Below are positions 41,588-49,200 of a stretch of DNA of 64,000 bases, in pieces. The position numbers and the translations under genes were made by a program. Numbering within the stretch: the first letter of the stretch is position 1; every line of letters begins with the position of its first letter. Origin of the DNA: an uncultured Clostridia bacterium (GTDB taxonomy: Bacteria; Bacillota; Clostridia; Christensenellales; Borkfalkiaceae). The notes beneath the pieces are model-generated. The model searched no databases and had not been told where the DNA came from. It worked only from the letters and a program-made list of their open reading frames with translations. The stretch is from positions 1-64,000 of the forward strand of contig CANQMN010000011.1 of NCBI GenBank assembly GCA_947624965.1, given 5' to 3'.

Positions 41588-43779
41588 ATATCTGCCTTAT
41601 CCGATTGTTTCTTAATGATTTTATATCCGCATTCGTTCAGGAGCCAATCGATGTCGTCCATAAGCTGATAATCATAGCGGATGACATCGGTCTCCTCCTC
41701 CGTCTTTCCGGAGACCTCCGCGACGATCTTACGGAACTCTATGAGCCCCTCCATTGTCGTCAAGTTGCCGTGTTTGCGTTTTTTCAGCACTCCTTTTTTG
41801 TCCAGTGTTTGAATTTCTTTTTTGCTGCACGGGATAAAGCCGTTGGCGATCAAATTCGCGCACCAACGCTGATGCTCCTGTACGGCAAGATTTCGGCGCA
41901 GAGAGTGGCGGAGTTGTTCTGCGTTGGAATACTTCCATACTTGTTTTTCCGCTACCTCCAAATCGGACGGTGCACGTTTATCGTTTTCCTCATACTGCCG
42001 AAGAAATTCTTCCGTGCAGTCGTCTCCTTCTCTTGCATAATCATATCCACACAGTTGCAGTTTCATTCGGGCGCTCAGGCAGGCATAGATATTGGATTCG
42101 CGTTGATATTCTTTGAAGGAATACCACTTGTTACGTGCTTTTTCCTGAATTGCCTCATTGTCCAAAATAACGGAGTCGGAACGGCTTGATCTTTTCACTT
42201 CGTCCTCCGCCGTGTAGAGGAGATGGCGGAGCCGCGCCATCCGCTCGATTTTTTCCCGCAAAACGATCTCCGCGTTGTAGACGCAGTCGTTGTCGGAACC
42301 GAAGAAGATGATATTTTCAAAATCCCCGCCGAGCGCCTTCGCTGCCTTTGCATCGCGTATTTTTACAAATATTTTTACGGGGGAATGCACTTCCCATTCC
42401 TGCAATTTTTGTTGCAACTTCTCCGCCAGTTCGATATTTTCCATATCCGTTCCGTAAGAGATGATGACATAATTATAGGTTTTCTCTTTCATTAACGTGG
42501 GACGCATGGAGGAATAGAACTCGGGATGGGTCACTTCGAGAGGGTATTTGATTACCTCCGCGGGCATCGGGAGAAGAGGAAGAAATTCGCTTTCCCTTCC
42601 TTTGTAATAATTGAGGAATTCCTTATATCTCAAATACCCGTGGTGTAGATCATTGCTGTGCACTTCGGTCGTTTCGGTGAATTTTCCTTGCGGATAATAC
42701 CGATCGTAGATATGATATTTCACGGGCTTGGGTAGGAGTTTTCCGTCTCTTTCGGTGAGAAACTGATTGTTTGAAACGGAGGCGAGAAAAAGACTTTCAT
42801 TGAGCTTCCCGAACCCAATCATAAAGACATTCAGATCAATCTCATCGCGAATGGTTGCAGTCGAACAGTCGATTTCGCGTTCCGTCATGAATTGCGTCAT
42901 GGGATAGCGATCGATAAAATCGACCGAGATCAACTGGTGGCGGTTGATGAAGCGGAGAATACCGTTGGAAGATTCTGCGTAGTGCGAGAAAATCTCCGCA
43001 TTCGTCTTTGCGGCAAAAACATACACCGCAAGGCCCGCTTCACTCATCAGGGGGATGCTTGTCAAATTGGCAGCCTCGATGAGCGAAAAGATTTGTTTGA
43101 CGTAAATCAAGCTCTTTTCATCGTCATCGAGCGCCATGATCACGGAGACTTTCCGTTTTTTGAAATTCCCGAAGAGATTTTTGAGCCGTACCCCGAGGTC
43201 GTCCCCGGACTTCAACCGGTAAGTTGCGGCATGGCGGAGATAGGCTTCGTCTTTGACCTCGGGAGTAAGTTCGCCGAAGAGGATTGCGGCATTACCCTCG
43301 GGGACGGAGGAGAGAAGATTCAGCGCATTTTTACCCGTTCCGATCACCGCAACGACTTTTTTACGGAATTTTCTCGCCCGAAAGAGCACAACGCGGTTAT
43401 AAAGCCATTGTCCGCAGAAGGACAGGATGAGCATAAAAGTATTGAGGATGATCAGGGAAAAGAGGAATTCGATTGCAACATGATAGAGTACGTTTTCAGT
43501 CAAAAGAGGTGCAACAGTATTGTAGTCGAATTTCAGGACTACTGCCTCGATACATGTACGGATGGAAAGCCAAACGGCACCGTCTATGGACTGCCCGTTG
43601 AAGCGATAGGCGAGGAAGAAGAGGGGAACGCCGGCAATGTAGGCGAATGCGAACTTCCCGCGCTTAAAACTCTTTACGCGTTTTAGCCGTTCTTTTCGGG
43701 AATCCTTCAAAAGCCAGACGGTGATCGCCGTAAGTAAGGCGAGCATGTAGATGAGTGTGAGAATAATGACGATGTTCAT
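41578..43779 (-). CDS. Membrane RyR protein with Rossmann (TrkA_N-like) domains, copy 2
   Basis: A 733-aa paralogue of the 36119-37954 protein. It has a membrane region in the first 130 residues (IVIILTLIYMLALLTAITVWLL and later spans), two Rossmann motifs (VVAVIGTGKNALNLL near 150 and VFMIGFGKLNESLFL near 320), and an RyR domain at about 640-700 with QEHQRWCANLIANGF. It is about 120 residues longer, mainly between the second Rossmann motif and RyR. ATG 43779 was chosen because the longer ORF runs through its promoter. It heads the minus-strand operon. Confidence 0.82.
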   Translation of the reverse strand: MNIVIILTLIYMLALLTAITVWLLKDSRKERLKRVKSFKRGKFAFAYIAGVPLFFLAYRFNGQSIDGAVWLSIRTCIEAVVLKFDYNTVAPLLTENVLYHVAIEFLFSLIILNTFMLILSFCGQWLYNRVVLFRARKFRKKVVAVIGTGKNALNLLSSVPEGNAAILFGELTPEVKDEAYLRHAATYRLKSGDDLGVRLKNLFGNFKKRKVSVIMALDDDEKSLIYVKQIFSLIEAANLTSIPLMSEAGLAVYVFAAKTNAEIFSHYAESSNGILRFINRHQLISVDFIDRYPMTQFMTEREIDCSTATIRDEIDLNVFMIGFGKLNESLFLASVSNNQFLTERDGKLLPKPVKYHIYDRYYPQGKFTETTEVHSNDLHHGYLRYKEFLNYYKGRESEFLPLLPMPAEVIKYPLEVTHPEFYSSMRPTLMKEKTYNYVIISYGTDMENIELAEKLQQKLQEWEVHSPVKIFVKIRDAKAAKALGGDFENIIFFGSDNDCVYNAEIVLREKIERMARLRHLLYTAEDEVKRSSRSDSVILDNEAIQEKARNKWYSFKEYQRESNIYACLSARMKLQLCGYDYAREGDDCTEEFLRQYEENDKRAPSDLEVAEKQVWKYSNAEQLRHSLRRNLAVQEHQRWCANLIANGFIPCSKKEIQTLDKKGVLKKRKHGNLTTMEGLIEFRKIVAEVSGKTEEETDVIRYDYQLMDDIDWLLNECGYKIIKKQSDKADICF

Positions 43780-43812
43780 AAAACCCCATCCGTGCGCGAA
43801 TCGCTTTTTTGT

Positions 43813-43841
43813 ATTATAACATACATCGAGAGAGAAAGCAA
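43813..43841 (-). promoter_or_regulatory. Promoter of the minus-strand RyR/TIR operon
   Basis: TTGCTT (43836-43841), 17-bp spacer, TATAAT (43813-43818) on the minus strand, 33 bp before the start codon. Confidence 0.75.
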
Positions 43842-43921
43842 CGGAAAATTCAAAAACGTGGCGAAAGTGAGGCACTAAGGAAAAACTCTGCGAAAAAATG
43901 TTTCAAAGCCCCTTCAAACTG

Positions 43922-43952
43922 TTGACAATAGAAGTGATGGACGTGATATAAT
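43922..43952 (+). promoter_or_regulatory. Candidate promoter of the 356-aa lipoprotein gene
   Basis: TTGACA (43922-43927), 19-bp spacer, TATAAT (43947-43952). The spacer is two bases longer than the local norm. Confidence 0.6.
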
Positions 43953-44012
43953 AATGACGAAAAACATCGCAGGATATTTCACGATTCCGAAATCGAGAGA
44001 GGAGAGAATATC

Positions 44013-45083
44013 ATGAAAAAACTTATTCCCGTCGGTCTGGCGCTTGTATTCGGGCTTTTGACGTTTACGGGTTGTGACTTTCTTCCCGTTGGAACGGACA
44101 GTGAAACAGAACGCCCTTCCGTCTCCGAGATCCTTCCCGAAGAATCGCCCGAAACGCCCGACGAAGGCGAAAACTCTAAGGAAGAACAGCAGACGCCCGC
44201 CGTATCTCCGCTTGCCCTGCTCGAAACGGTCGATATCTCCAAGGCGTTCGGGGACCGCGAGGCGGAAGACTGGTCTTTCGTGTTTGAGGCAGCGGGGGAG
44301 ATGAACGCCTCTTATGGCTTCCGTCTGACGTCCGAAATTAGCGACGAGGATAAGTTGAACTTTGAATGCGGCCTAGGAATTGGACTTGACGATATCTTCG
44401 GAATTCGTTCCAAAGAGGAGAATACCCTTGGTGTCGAATTGTTCGGCGGCGGTAAGGTGAGCCTTCTTCTGAACTATCGGGGACCTTCCAAAGATTCGGA
44501 GCCTCTTCAAAAGAACTTCAACGTCGGCTTCCGTCATGACGGCGACATTGTTTGGTATGCGGGAGAAGGAGAGTCCGAGACCCGCATTTCCTTGGACGAA
44601 GTAAAAGAAAAGATTGAGACGGCGGCGATGGTTGCGGCATCCGATCGGATGGAGGAGGCGTTTTCGGTCATCCCCGAAGAACTTGAAAAGGGGGTCTCCC
44701 TGCGTTTCGCCGTGGAAAAACTCATGGACCTTGGTTTCACGGTGAGCATTGATGATTCTGACGGCATTGCAATCATGCTGACGGCGAATGAGGGGTTCTA
44801 TACGGACCTTCTCAACGATATGCTCGAAAAGCTCATACCCGCGAAATGGCTCAACTATCTTCCGCGTACCGATTTCGGATACGAACGGACGGTCTTCGAT
44901 ATTCGTTTGGCTTTTGGCGAAAACGGACTGTTTCGTGAATATTCCATGAGGAGCGACGTCGCTTTGACGGCTTCTTTGGAAGTCCGCAAACTGTTTTCTA
45001 GTGAGAGCACAATGAAAGTGGGCGGTGGGTTTTCGTTTACTGCACAATGCGGGGAACTTTCAAATGCAACCGTAAAGCAGTAA
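44013..45083 (+). CDS. Lipoprotein of unknown function
   Basis: A 356-aa lipoprotein with lipobox Cys21 (TFTGC). An acidic, Pro/Glu/Ser-rich linker (about 25-70) leads to a mixed alpha/beta body with no recognised catalytic motif. The body (for example MNASYGFRLTSEISDEDKLN and DIRLAFGENGLF) has long beta strands like LolA/LppX-type or LppX-LprG-like lipid-binding lipoproteins, but this is only a resemblance. It has its own promoter and is divergent from the minus-strand RyR operon. Its base composition is between that of the core and the accessory genes. It could be cargo of the island or an old neighbour. Confidence 0.75.
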   Translation: MKKLIPVGLALVFGLLTFTGCDFLPVGTDSETERPSVSEILPEESPETPDEGENSKEEQQTPAVSPLALLETVDISKAFGDREAEDWSFVFEAAGEMNASYGFRLTSEISDEDKLNFECGLGIGLDDIFGIRSKEENTLGVELFGGGKVSLLLNYRGPSKDSEPLQKNFNVGFRHDGDIVWYAGEGESETRISLDEVKEKIETAAMVAASDRMEEAFSVIPEELEKGVSLRFAVEKLMDLGFTVSIDDSDGIAIMLTANEGFYTDLLNDMLEKLIPAKWLNYLPRTDFGYERTVFDIRLAFGENGLFREYSMRSDVALTASLEVRKLFSSESTMKVGGGFSFTAQCGELSNATVKQ

Positions 45084-45611
45084 AGTTTTATCGAATAAAA
45101 TTTATGATAAACGAGGCGAATGCGCATTCTTTTTGTTGAATTTGCAAAAGATATCGTACAAACATACCCATTTGAAAAAGAGGGGACATACAACTTTTGC
45201 CACATGAAATGCGTTCGTTATGAGATATTCTTGACTGCTCGGCAAAATAGTAATTATTGTTGACGTCTGCGCCAAAATATGAATCCGAACCCGAAGCCGA
45301 TATTTGTCGGCACGGCGTTCGGATTTTTTATAGGAACAAATTGACTTGTTATTTTAATATATGATAGTGAAGTATCGGTTCTATGTGATCGTTATAAGCG
45401 TCAACTTTATCGGCAAATAGATCTGCCGCCGTTTTAAATTATATTTCACGGCGTCTTTCTGAAAGCATACGATTGTCGCTTTTCAATGATTGTTTCTACA
45501 TCCAACCAAAGAGAAGTTTTTCTTGCAATGTTTGTCCCATCTTTTTAGGTTTTCCTTATAAACGCAAATCAACAATTCAAACGGAAGTGCAGTTATCCGC
45601 ATGAAACCACG
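45084..45611. other. AT-rich intergenic region with a small ORF and a terminator
   Basis: No recognised gene. A 47-codon ORF (45120-45263, MRILFVEFAKDIVQTYPFE...) has a weak ribosome site and may be chance or a remnant. A terminator-like hairpin at 45282-45329 pairs AATCCGAAC with GTTCGGATT and runs into six T on the plus strand. The remaining 280 bp up to the regulator gene show nothing that I can assign. Confidence 0.45.
45282..45329 (+). terminator. Terminator in the region before the restriction-modification cassette
   Basis: A 9-bp perfect outer stem (45282-45290 with 45317-45325), with a smaller inner pairing, followed by a run of T. Confidence 0.7.
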
Positions 45612-45917
45612 TTAATCTTCAAGCAGTGTCAGCACTGCTTTTTTCTTTTTTTCGGGAAGTTTACGGTATTGCTCAATCAGGTGCTTTTCCTGTGCGCTGA
45701 CGATTTCGTTTTGTTCATCCTCCAAGAAAAACTGCGCGGGCGTGATCCCGAACGCCCGACATAGGCACATGAGGGTATCAAGGCTGGGCAGGGAATTTTG
45801 ATTGGGTTTTAACAGCGTTGCCACCGTCGATTGCGTAAGTTCCGCCTCCAAAGCGAGCTGGTTCGTGCTCCACCCGCGTGCGTCGCGCAATTCCTTGATT
45901 CGTTCAATGATATCCAT
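45612..45917 (-). CDS. XRE-family regulator of the restriction-modification cassette
   Basis: A 101-aa protein with a Cro/cI-type helix-turn-helix (about 1-60: IKELRDARGWSTNQLALEAELTQSTVATLL) and a short C-terminal helical tail. It is divergent from the methylase operon across a 110-bp region that contains several CGATAA-type repeats, so it is probably the control (C-like) protein that times methylase and nuclease expression and represses itself. An ordinary XRE regulator unrelated to restriction is the alternative. Confidence 0.85.
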   Translation of the reverse strand: MDIIERIKELRDARGWSTNQLALEAELTQSTVATLLKPNQNSLPSLDTLMCLCRAFGITPAQFFLEDEQNEIVSAQEKHLIEQYRKLPEKKKKAVLTLLED

Positions 45918-45923
45918 GATTTC

Positions 45924-45992
45924 ATTATAAACAAAATTCCGATAATTAAGTAGCGGAATGTCGTTGACTAATTATCGGATTTTCGATATAAT
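45924..45992. promoter_or_regulatory. Divergent control region with palindromic operators
   Basis: The plus-strand promoter is TTGACT (45964-45969), 17-bp spacer, TATAAT (45987-45992), driving the methylases. A minus-strand TATAAT (45924-45929) drives the regulator. CCGATAATTA (45939-45948) and TAATTATCGG (45969-45978) form a perfect 10-bp inverted repeat that covers the plus-strand -35 box. TTTCGATA also occurs at 45981-45988 and 46003-46010. These are likely binding sites of the XRE protein. Confidence 0.72.
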
Positions 45993-46027
45993 AATGTCGT
46001 AATTTCGATAAACGGGATCAAGAGGAA

Positions 46028-46699
46028 TTGCCGACCAAAGAACAACAAACCAAATCAAAGGAGCGGGTGCGGGCGCACGGGGAGGTATTCACTGCCGAGC
46101 GGGAAGTGAACGCCATGCTCGACCTTGTGAAAAACGAGTGCGAGCGCATCGAGAGCCGCTTTTTGGAGCCCGCCTGCGGGACGGGCAATTTCCTCATCAA
46201 AATTTTGGCGAGAAAGTTAAACGTCGTGGACGCGGTCTACCGCAGGGTGCAGTACGAATGGGAGACGCGTGCCTTTCTCGCCGTTTCGAGCATTTACGGC
46301 GTAGAACTTCTGCCCGACAACGCCGCCGAGTGCCGCACACGTCTCTTTGATTATTTTCTCTCCCGCTATCGGGCGCAGTTCAAAAAGACGTCCGAGCGCT
46401 ATCTCAAAAGCATCCGCTATCTTTTGGAGAAGAATATCATCTGCGGCGACGCGCTCACGCTTCTTACAAGCACGGGAGAGTCGATCGTCTTTTCGGAGTG
46501 GTCCTTTGTGAGCGGGAGCAAAGTCCAGCGGCGGGATTTCACGATGAACAGCCTGTTATCCTGTCACCCCGAGCAGAGCCGTGGCGGCAAGCAAAATACG
46601 CTCTTCGACTTGTCGCCCGAAGAAAAATTGCCCAAAGAGGTGGGGAGATTTCCCGCCGTGCATTATTTGGAGATCGCAACCTATGAAAGCCATACATAA
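46028..46699 (+). CDS. Adenine-specific DNA methylase, N-terminal-type subunit
   Basis: A 223-aa protein starting at TTG 46028 (AAGAGGA upstream). It has [17 protein letters not shown], then the SAM-binding motif [12 protein letters not shown], and the later [17 protein letters not shown] that is typical of the small M subunit found next to Eco57I-type methylases. It lacks the catalytic NPPY of its partner. The segment [11 protein letters not shown] near residue 183 matches the translation of a widespread dispersed-repeat type and looks like an insertion into the coding frame. It overlaps the next gene by 17 bp. Confidence 0.8.
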   Translation: MPTKEQQTKSKERVRAHGEVFTAEREVNAMLDLVKNECERIESRFLEPACGTGNFLIKILARKLNVVDAVYRRVQYEWETRAFLAVSSIYGVELLPDNAAECRTRLFDYFLSRYRAQFKKTSERYLKSIRYLLEKNIICGDALTLLTSTGESIVFSEWSFVSGSKVQRRDFTMNSLLSCHPEQSRGGKQNTLFDLSPEEKLPKEVGRFPAVHYLEIATYESHT

Positions 46700-48170
46700 C
46701 CCCGACGTTCTCTCTTGCCTTGCCAACCTCTCGAATGATGAGGTGTTCACGCCGCCGAGTTTGGCAAACGCGATGCTCGACCTCTTGCCCCAAACGCTGT
46801 TTGAGAGCAAGGAGACCAAATTTTTGGACCCTTGCGCAAAATCGGGCGTGTTTTTGCGGGAGATCGCAAAGCGGCTGATGGCGGGATTGAAGGAACAGAT
46901 CCCCGACGAACAGGAGCGCATCGACCATATCTTTACCAAGCAACTTTTCGGAATTGCGATCACGGAACTGACGGGGCTGTTGTCGCGGCGGAGCGTGTAT
47001 TGCAGTAAGACGGCAAACGGCAGATATTCGGTGTGCACAAAGTTCCAAGATGAAGAGGGGAATATCAAATTTTTGCGGACAAAACACACCTGGAAGGACG
47101 GGCGTTGCGTTTACTGCGGGGCGAGCCGCGCGGAGTACGACCGCGACGAGGCGTTAGAGAGCCATGCGTACACGTTTATCCACGGCGAGGAGGTTTTCAA
47201 GATGCAGTTTGATGTGATCATCGGCAACCCGCCCTATCAACTCTCCGATGGGGGCGCACAAGCAAGTGCAATTCCCATCTATCATAAATTTATCAACACA
47301 GCAAAGGCATTAAAACCGCGGTATCTCACAATGATTATTCCGTCCCGATGGTTTGCGGGGGGAAGGGGATTGGACGACTTCCGCGATGCAATGTTACACG
47401 ATGATAGAATACGAAATCTTGTGGACTATCCCATTTCTTCCGATTGCTTCCCGGGAGTGGAGATCAAGGGCGGTGTTTGCTATTTTTTGTGGGACAGAGA
47501 ATATCACGGCGATTGTACGATTACGACCATACGGAATGAAAGCATATCTACCCAAATTCGCCCTTTAATGGAGCATGGAGCCGATATTTTTATTCGTTAT
47601 AACGAATCGGTTGGAATTTACCGCAAGGTCACAAAGGGCTTGGAGCACAATTTTTCCGAAATCGTCAGTGCGCAAAAACCATTTGGCTTTCGTACGTTTT
47701 TTGACGACTTTATGGAACACGGCGACAGTAGTTATATTAAAATTTACGCAAATAAAGCCGTGGGATATTTACCGAAAGATATCATCATCTCCCAAAATGC
47801 AGATTGGGTAGACAAGTGGAAAATTTTAATTACAATGGCGTATGGCGCGGGAGAGGATTTCCCGCATCAAATCATAAATAAACCATTTGTAGTAGAGCCG
47901 CACACTTGTTGTACGGAAACCTATCTTGTGATAGGTCCATTTGAAAGCAAGCAAACTGCGGAAAATGTTTTGGCGTACATGAAAACAAAACTTTTCCGTT
48001 TCATGGTTTTGTTGCGAAAAAACACACAGCACGCCGCAAAAAATGTTTATTCTTTTGTCCCCATGCATGACTTTTCAAAACCGTGGACGGATGAAGAATT
48101 ATATGCGAAATACGGTTTGACTGATGAGGAAATTGATTTTATCGAGAGCATGATACGTCCCATGAAATAA
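46683..48170 (+). CDS. Eco57I-type adenine DNA methylase / restriction-modification protein
   Basis: A 495-aa N6-adenine methylase. [18 protein letters not shown] leads to motif I ([15 protein letters not shown]), and the catalytic motif IV is IIGNPPYQL near residue 180. A Cys-rich insert with [11 protein letters not shown] (about 140-155) could bind zinc. The C-terminal half is a target-recognition region. With the small upstream subunit and the GIY-YIG/helicase protein downstream it forms a restriction-modification system that should methylate host DNA and cut unmodified DNA. ATG 46683 lies inside the upstream gene. Confidence 0.87.
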   Translation: MKAIHNPDVLSCLANLSNDEVFTPPSLANAMLDLLPQTLFESKETKFLDPCAKSGVFLREIAKRLMAGLKEQIPDEQERIDHIFTKQLFGIAITELTGLLSRRSVYCSKTANGRYSVCTKFQDEEGNIKFLRTKHTWKDGRCVYCGASRAEYDRDEALESHAYTFIHGEEVFKMQFDVIIGNPPYQLSDGGAQASAIPIYHKFINTAKALKPRYLTMIIPSRWFAGGRGLDDFRDAMLHDDRIRNLVDYPISSDCFPGVEIKGGVCYFLWDREYHGDCTITTIRNESISTQIRPLMEHGADIFIRYNESVGIYRKVTKGLEHNFSEIVSAQKPFGFRTFFDDFMEHGDSSYIKIYANKAVGYLPKDIIISQNADWVDKWKILITMAYGAGEDFPHQIINKPFVVEPHTCCTETYLVIGPFESKQTAENVLAYMKTKLFRFMVLLRKNTQHAAKNVYSFVPMHDFSKPWTDEELYAKYGLTDEEIDFIESMIRPMK

Positions 48171-48286
48171 TTTTGCAAATATACAAAAATTTTTCATAAA
48201 ATATGTTTAGCGCGCTTTGCAAGCGGGTATTGTAATAATAGAAAAATTTAACGCCCTCAAACGGCAAAGGAGAAATAGAAAAAAGC

Positions 48287-49003
48287 ATGGAAGTGTTTTC
48301 TAAAAAAGAGACCTACCTCAATTACGATAGAAATATTAAATATTTATTGAAATTTGTACGGGAAGAATATTTAGAGTACCTGTTGACCAAAGGGTTGTAC
48401 ATGAACCAAGTGAATTACTTCGTATCACCCCACCGCGATGACGATGGGCAATATGATTGTTGGGAAAGTTTATGTTCAAGCGAATTGAGCTTGTATAAAA
48501 ATAGAAATAGGCCTATTTGGTGCTGCACGGCAATTTCAATTAGCGACATTAGTGAAGGAATAGTCAAGCTGGATAAAAGATTACTTACAGACTTTTTCAA
48601 AAATAAAATACAAGAAGGAAAGATAGTTCTTATTGATTTTAAGCAGTTTGTTGAAAGACTTTATACATCTCCAGACGAATACGAAATGAACTTTGGGAGA
48701 ATAAATTATTATTCGCACCCAAAACAAATTGGGGAAAGGTTTCCTAGCAATGACTGGTCGGATAGTATCTTTTTGAAGTCAAGAAAATATAGCTATCAAA
48801 AGGAATTTAGAGTCGCTATAAACCGTGCTTGCGGAGTTCAAACCGAAAAGAGGAAAATATTTAGATTTTTCCATGATTTTGACGTTATAACCTCTTATGA
48901 ACCTTATGAATATTATTTGCCGGATATAAAATCAATCAGTAAAATCTTTTCGGCAACAGAACTGGAGATCGGTAAAGACTTTTTTAACCTAAAAATATGT
49001 TAG
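48287..49003 (+). CDS. Unrecognised AT-rich protein inside the restriction-modification cassette
   Basis: A 238-aa soluble protein I cannot assign. It begins with a helical region (KYLLKFVREEYLEYLLTKGL) and has a patterned core with SPHRDDDGQYDCWE and YQKEFRVAINRACG. It loosely recalls DUF2971-type phage-defence-associated proteins, without certainty. Its codons are much richer in AT than those of the methylase and helicase genes on either side, which suggests separate acquisition into the cassette. The start ATG at 48287 has AAAGGAGAAA upstream. Confidence 0.7.
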   Translation: MEVFSKKETYLNYDRNIKYLLKFVREEYLEYLLTKGLYMNQVNYFVSPHRDDDGQYDCWESLCSSELSLYKNRNRPIWCCTAISISDISEGIVKLDKRLLTDFFKNKIQEGKIVLIDFKQFVERLYTSPDEYEMNFGRINYYSHPKQIGERFPSNDWSDSIFLKSRKYSYQKEFRVAINRACGVQTEKRKIFRFFHDFDVITSYEPYEYYLPDIKSISKIFSATELEIGKDFFNLKIC

Positions 49004-49194
49004 TTAAAAGGCAGGGATTTATGCTTTATCAACGATTGCTATTAGGTGATTTGAAAAAGCGATACGCACATTATATTGTGGATTGTCTAACCCCAATAGG
49101 TTCCTATGCAAACATTCTACTGCATAATTTTGCGGAATTTCTTTCCGCTATGGAAACATATCAGACGTTTCTAAATGTTTTCGAGGGTTGGTAA
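48997..49194 (+). CDS. Small ORF between the unknown gene and the helicase
   Basis: A 65-aa ORF that overlaps the stop of the preceding gene (ATGTTAG) and ends 6 bp before the helicase start. A second possible start, eight codons in (49021), has a better ribosome site (GGCAGGG). No domain is recognised. Position and tight packing favour a real gene; the short length and neutral composition do not. Confidence 0.4.
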   Translation: MLVKRQGFMLYQRLLLGDLKKRYAHYIVDCLTPIGSYANILLHNFAEFLSAMETYQTFLNVFEGW

Positions 49195-49200
49195 GAATCT

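Noticed and set aside
45120..45263. 47-codon ORF before the restriction cassette
   Set aside because: Weak ribosome site, no recognised pattern and AT-rich noncoding surroundings. Kept only as part of the intergenic description.
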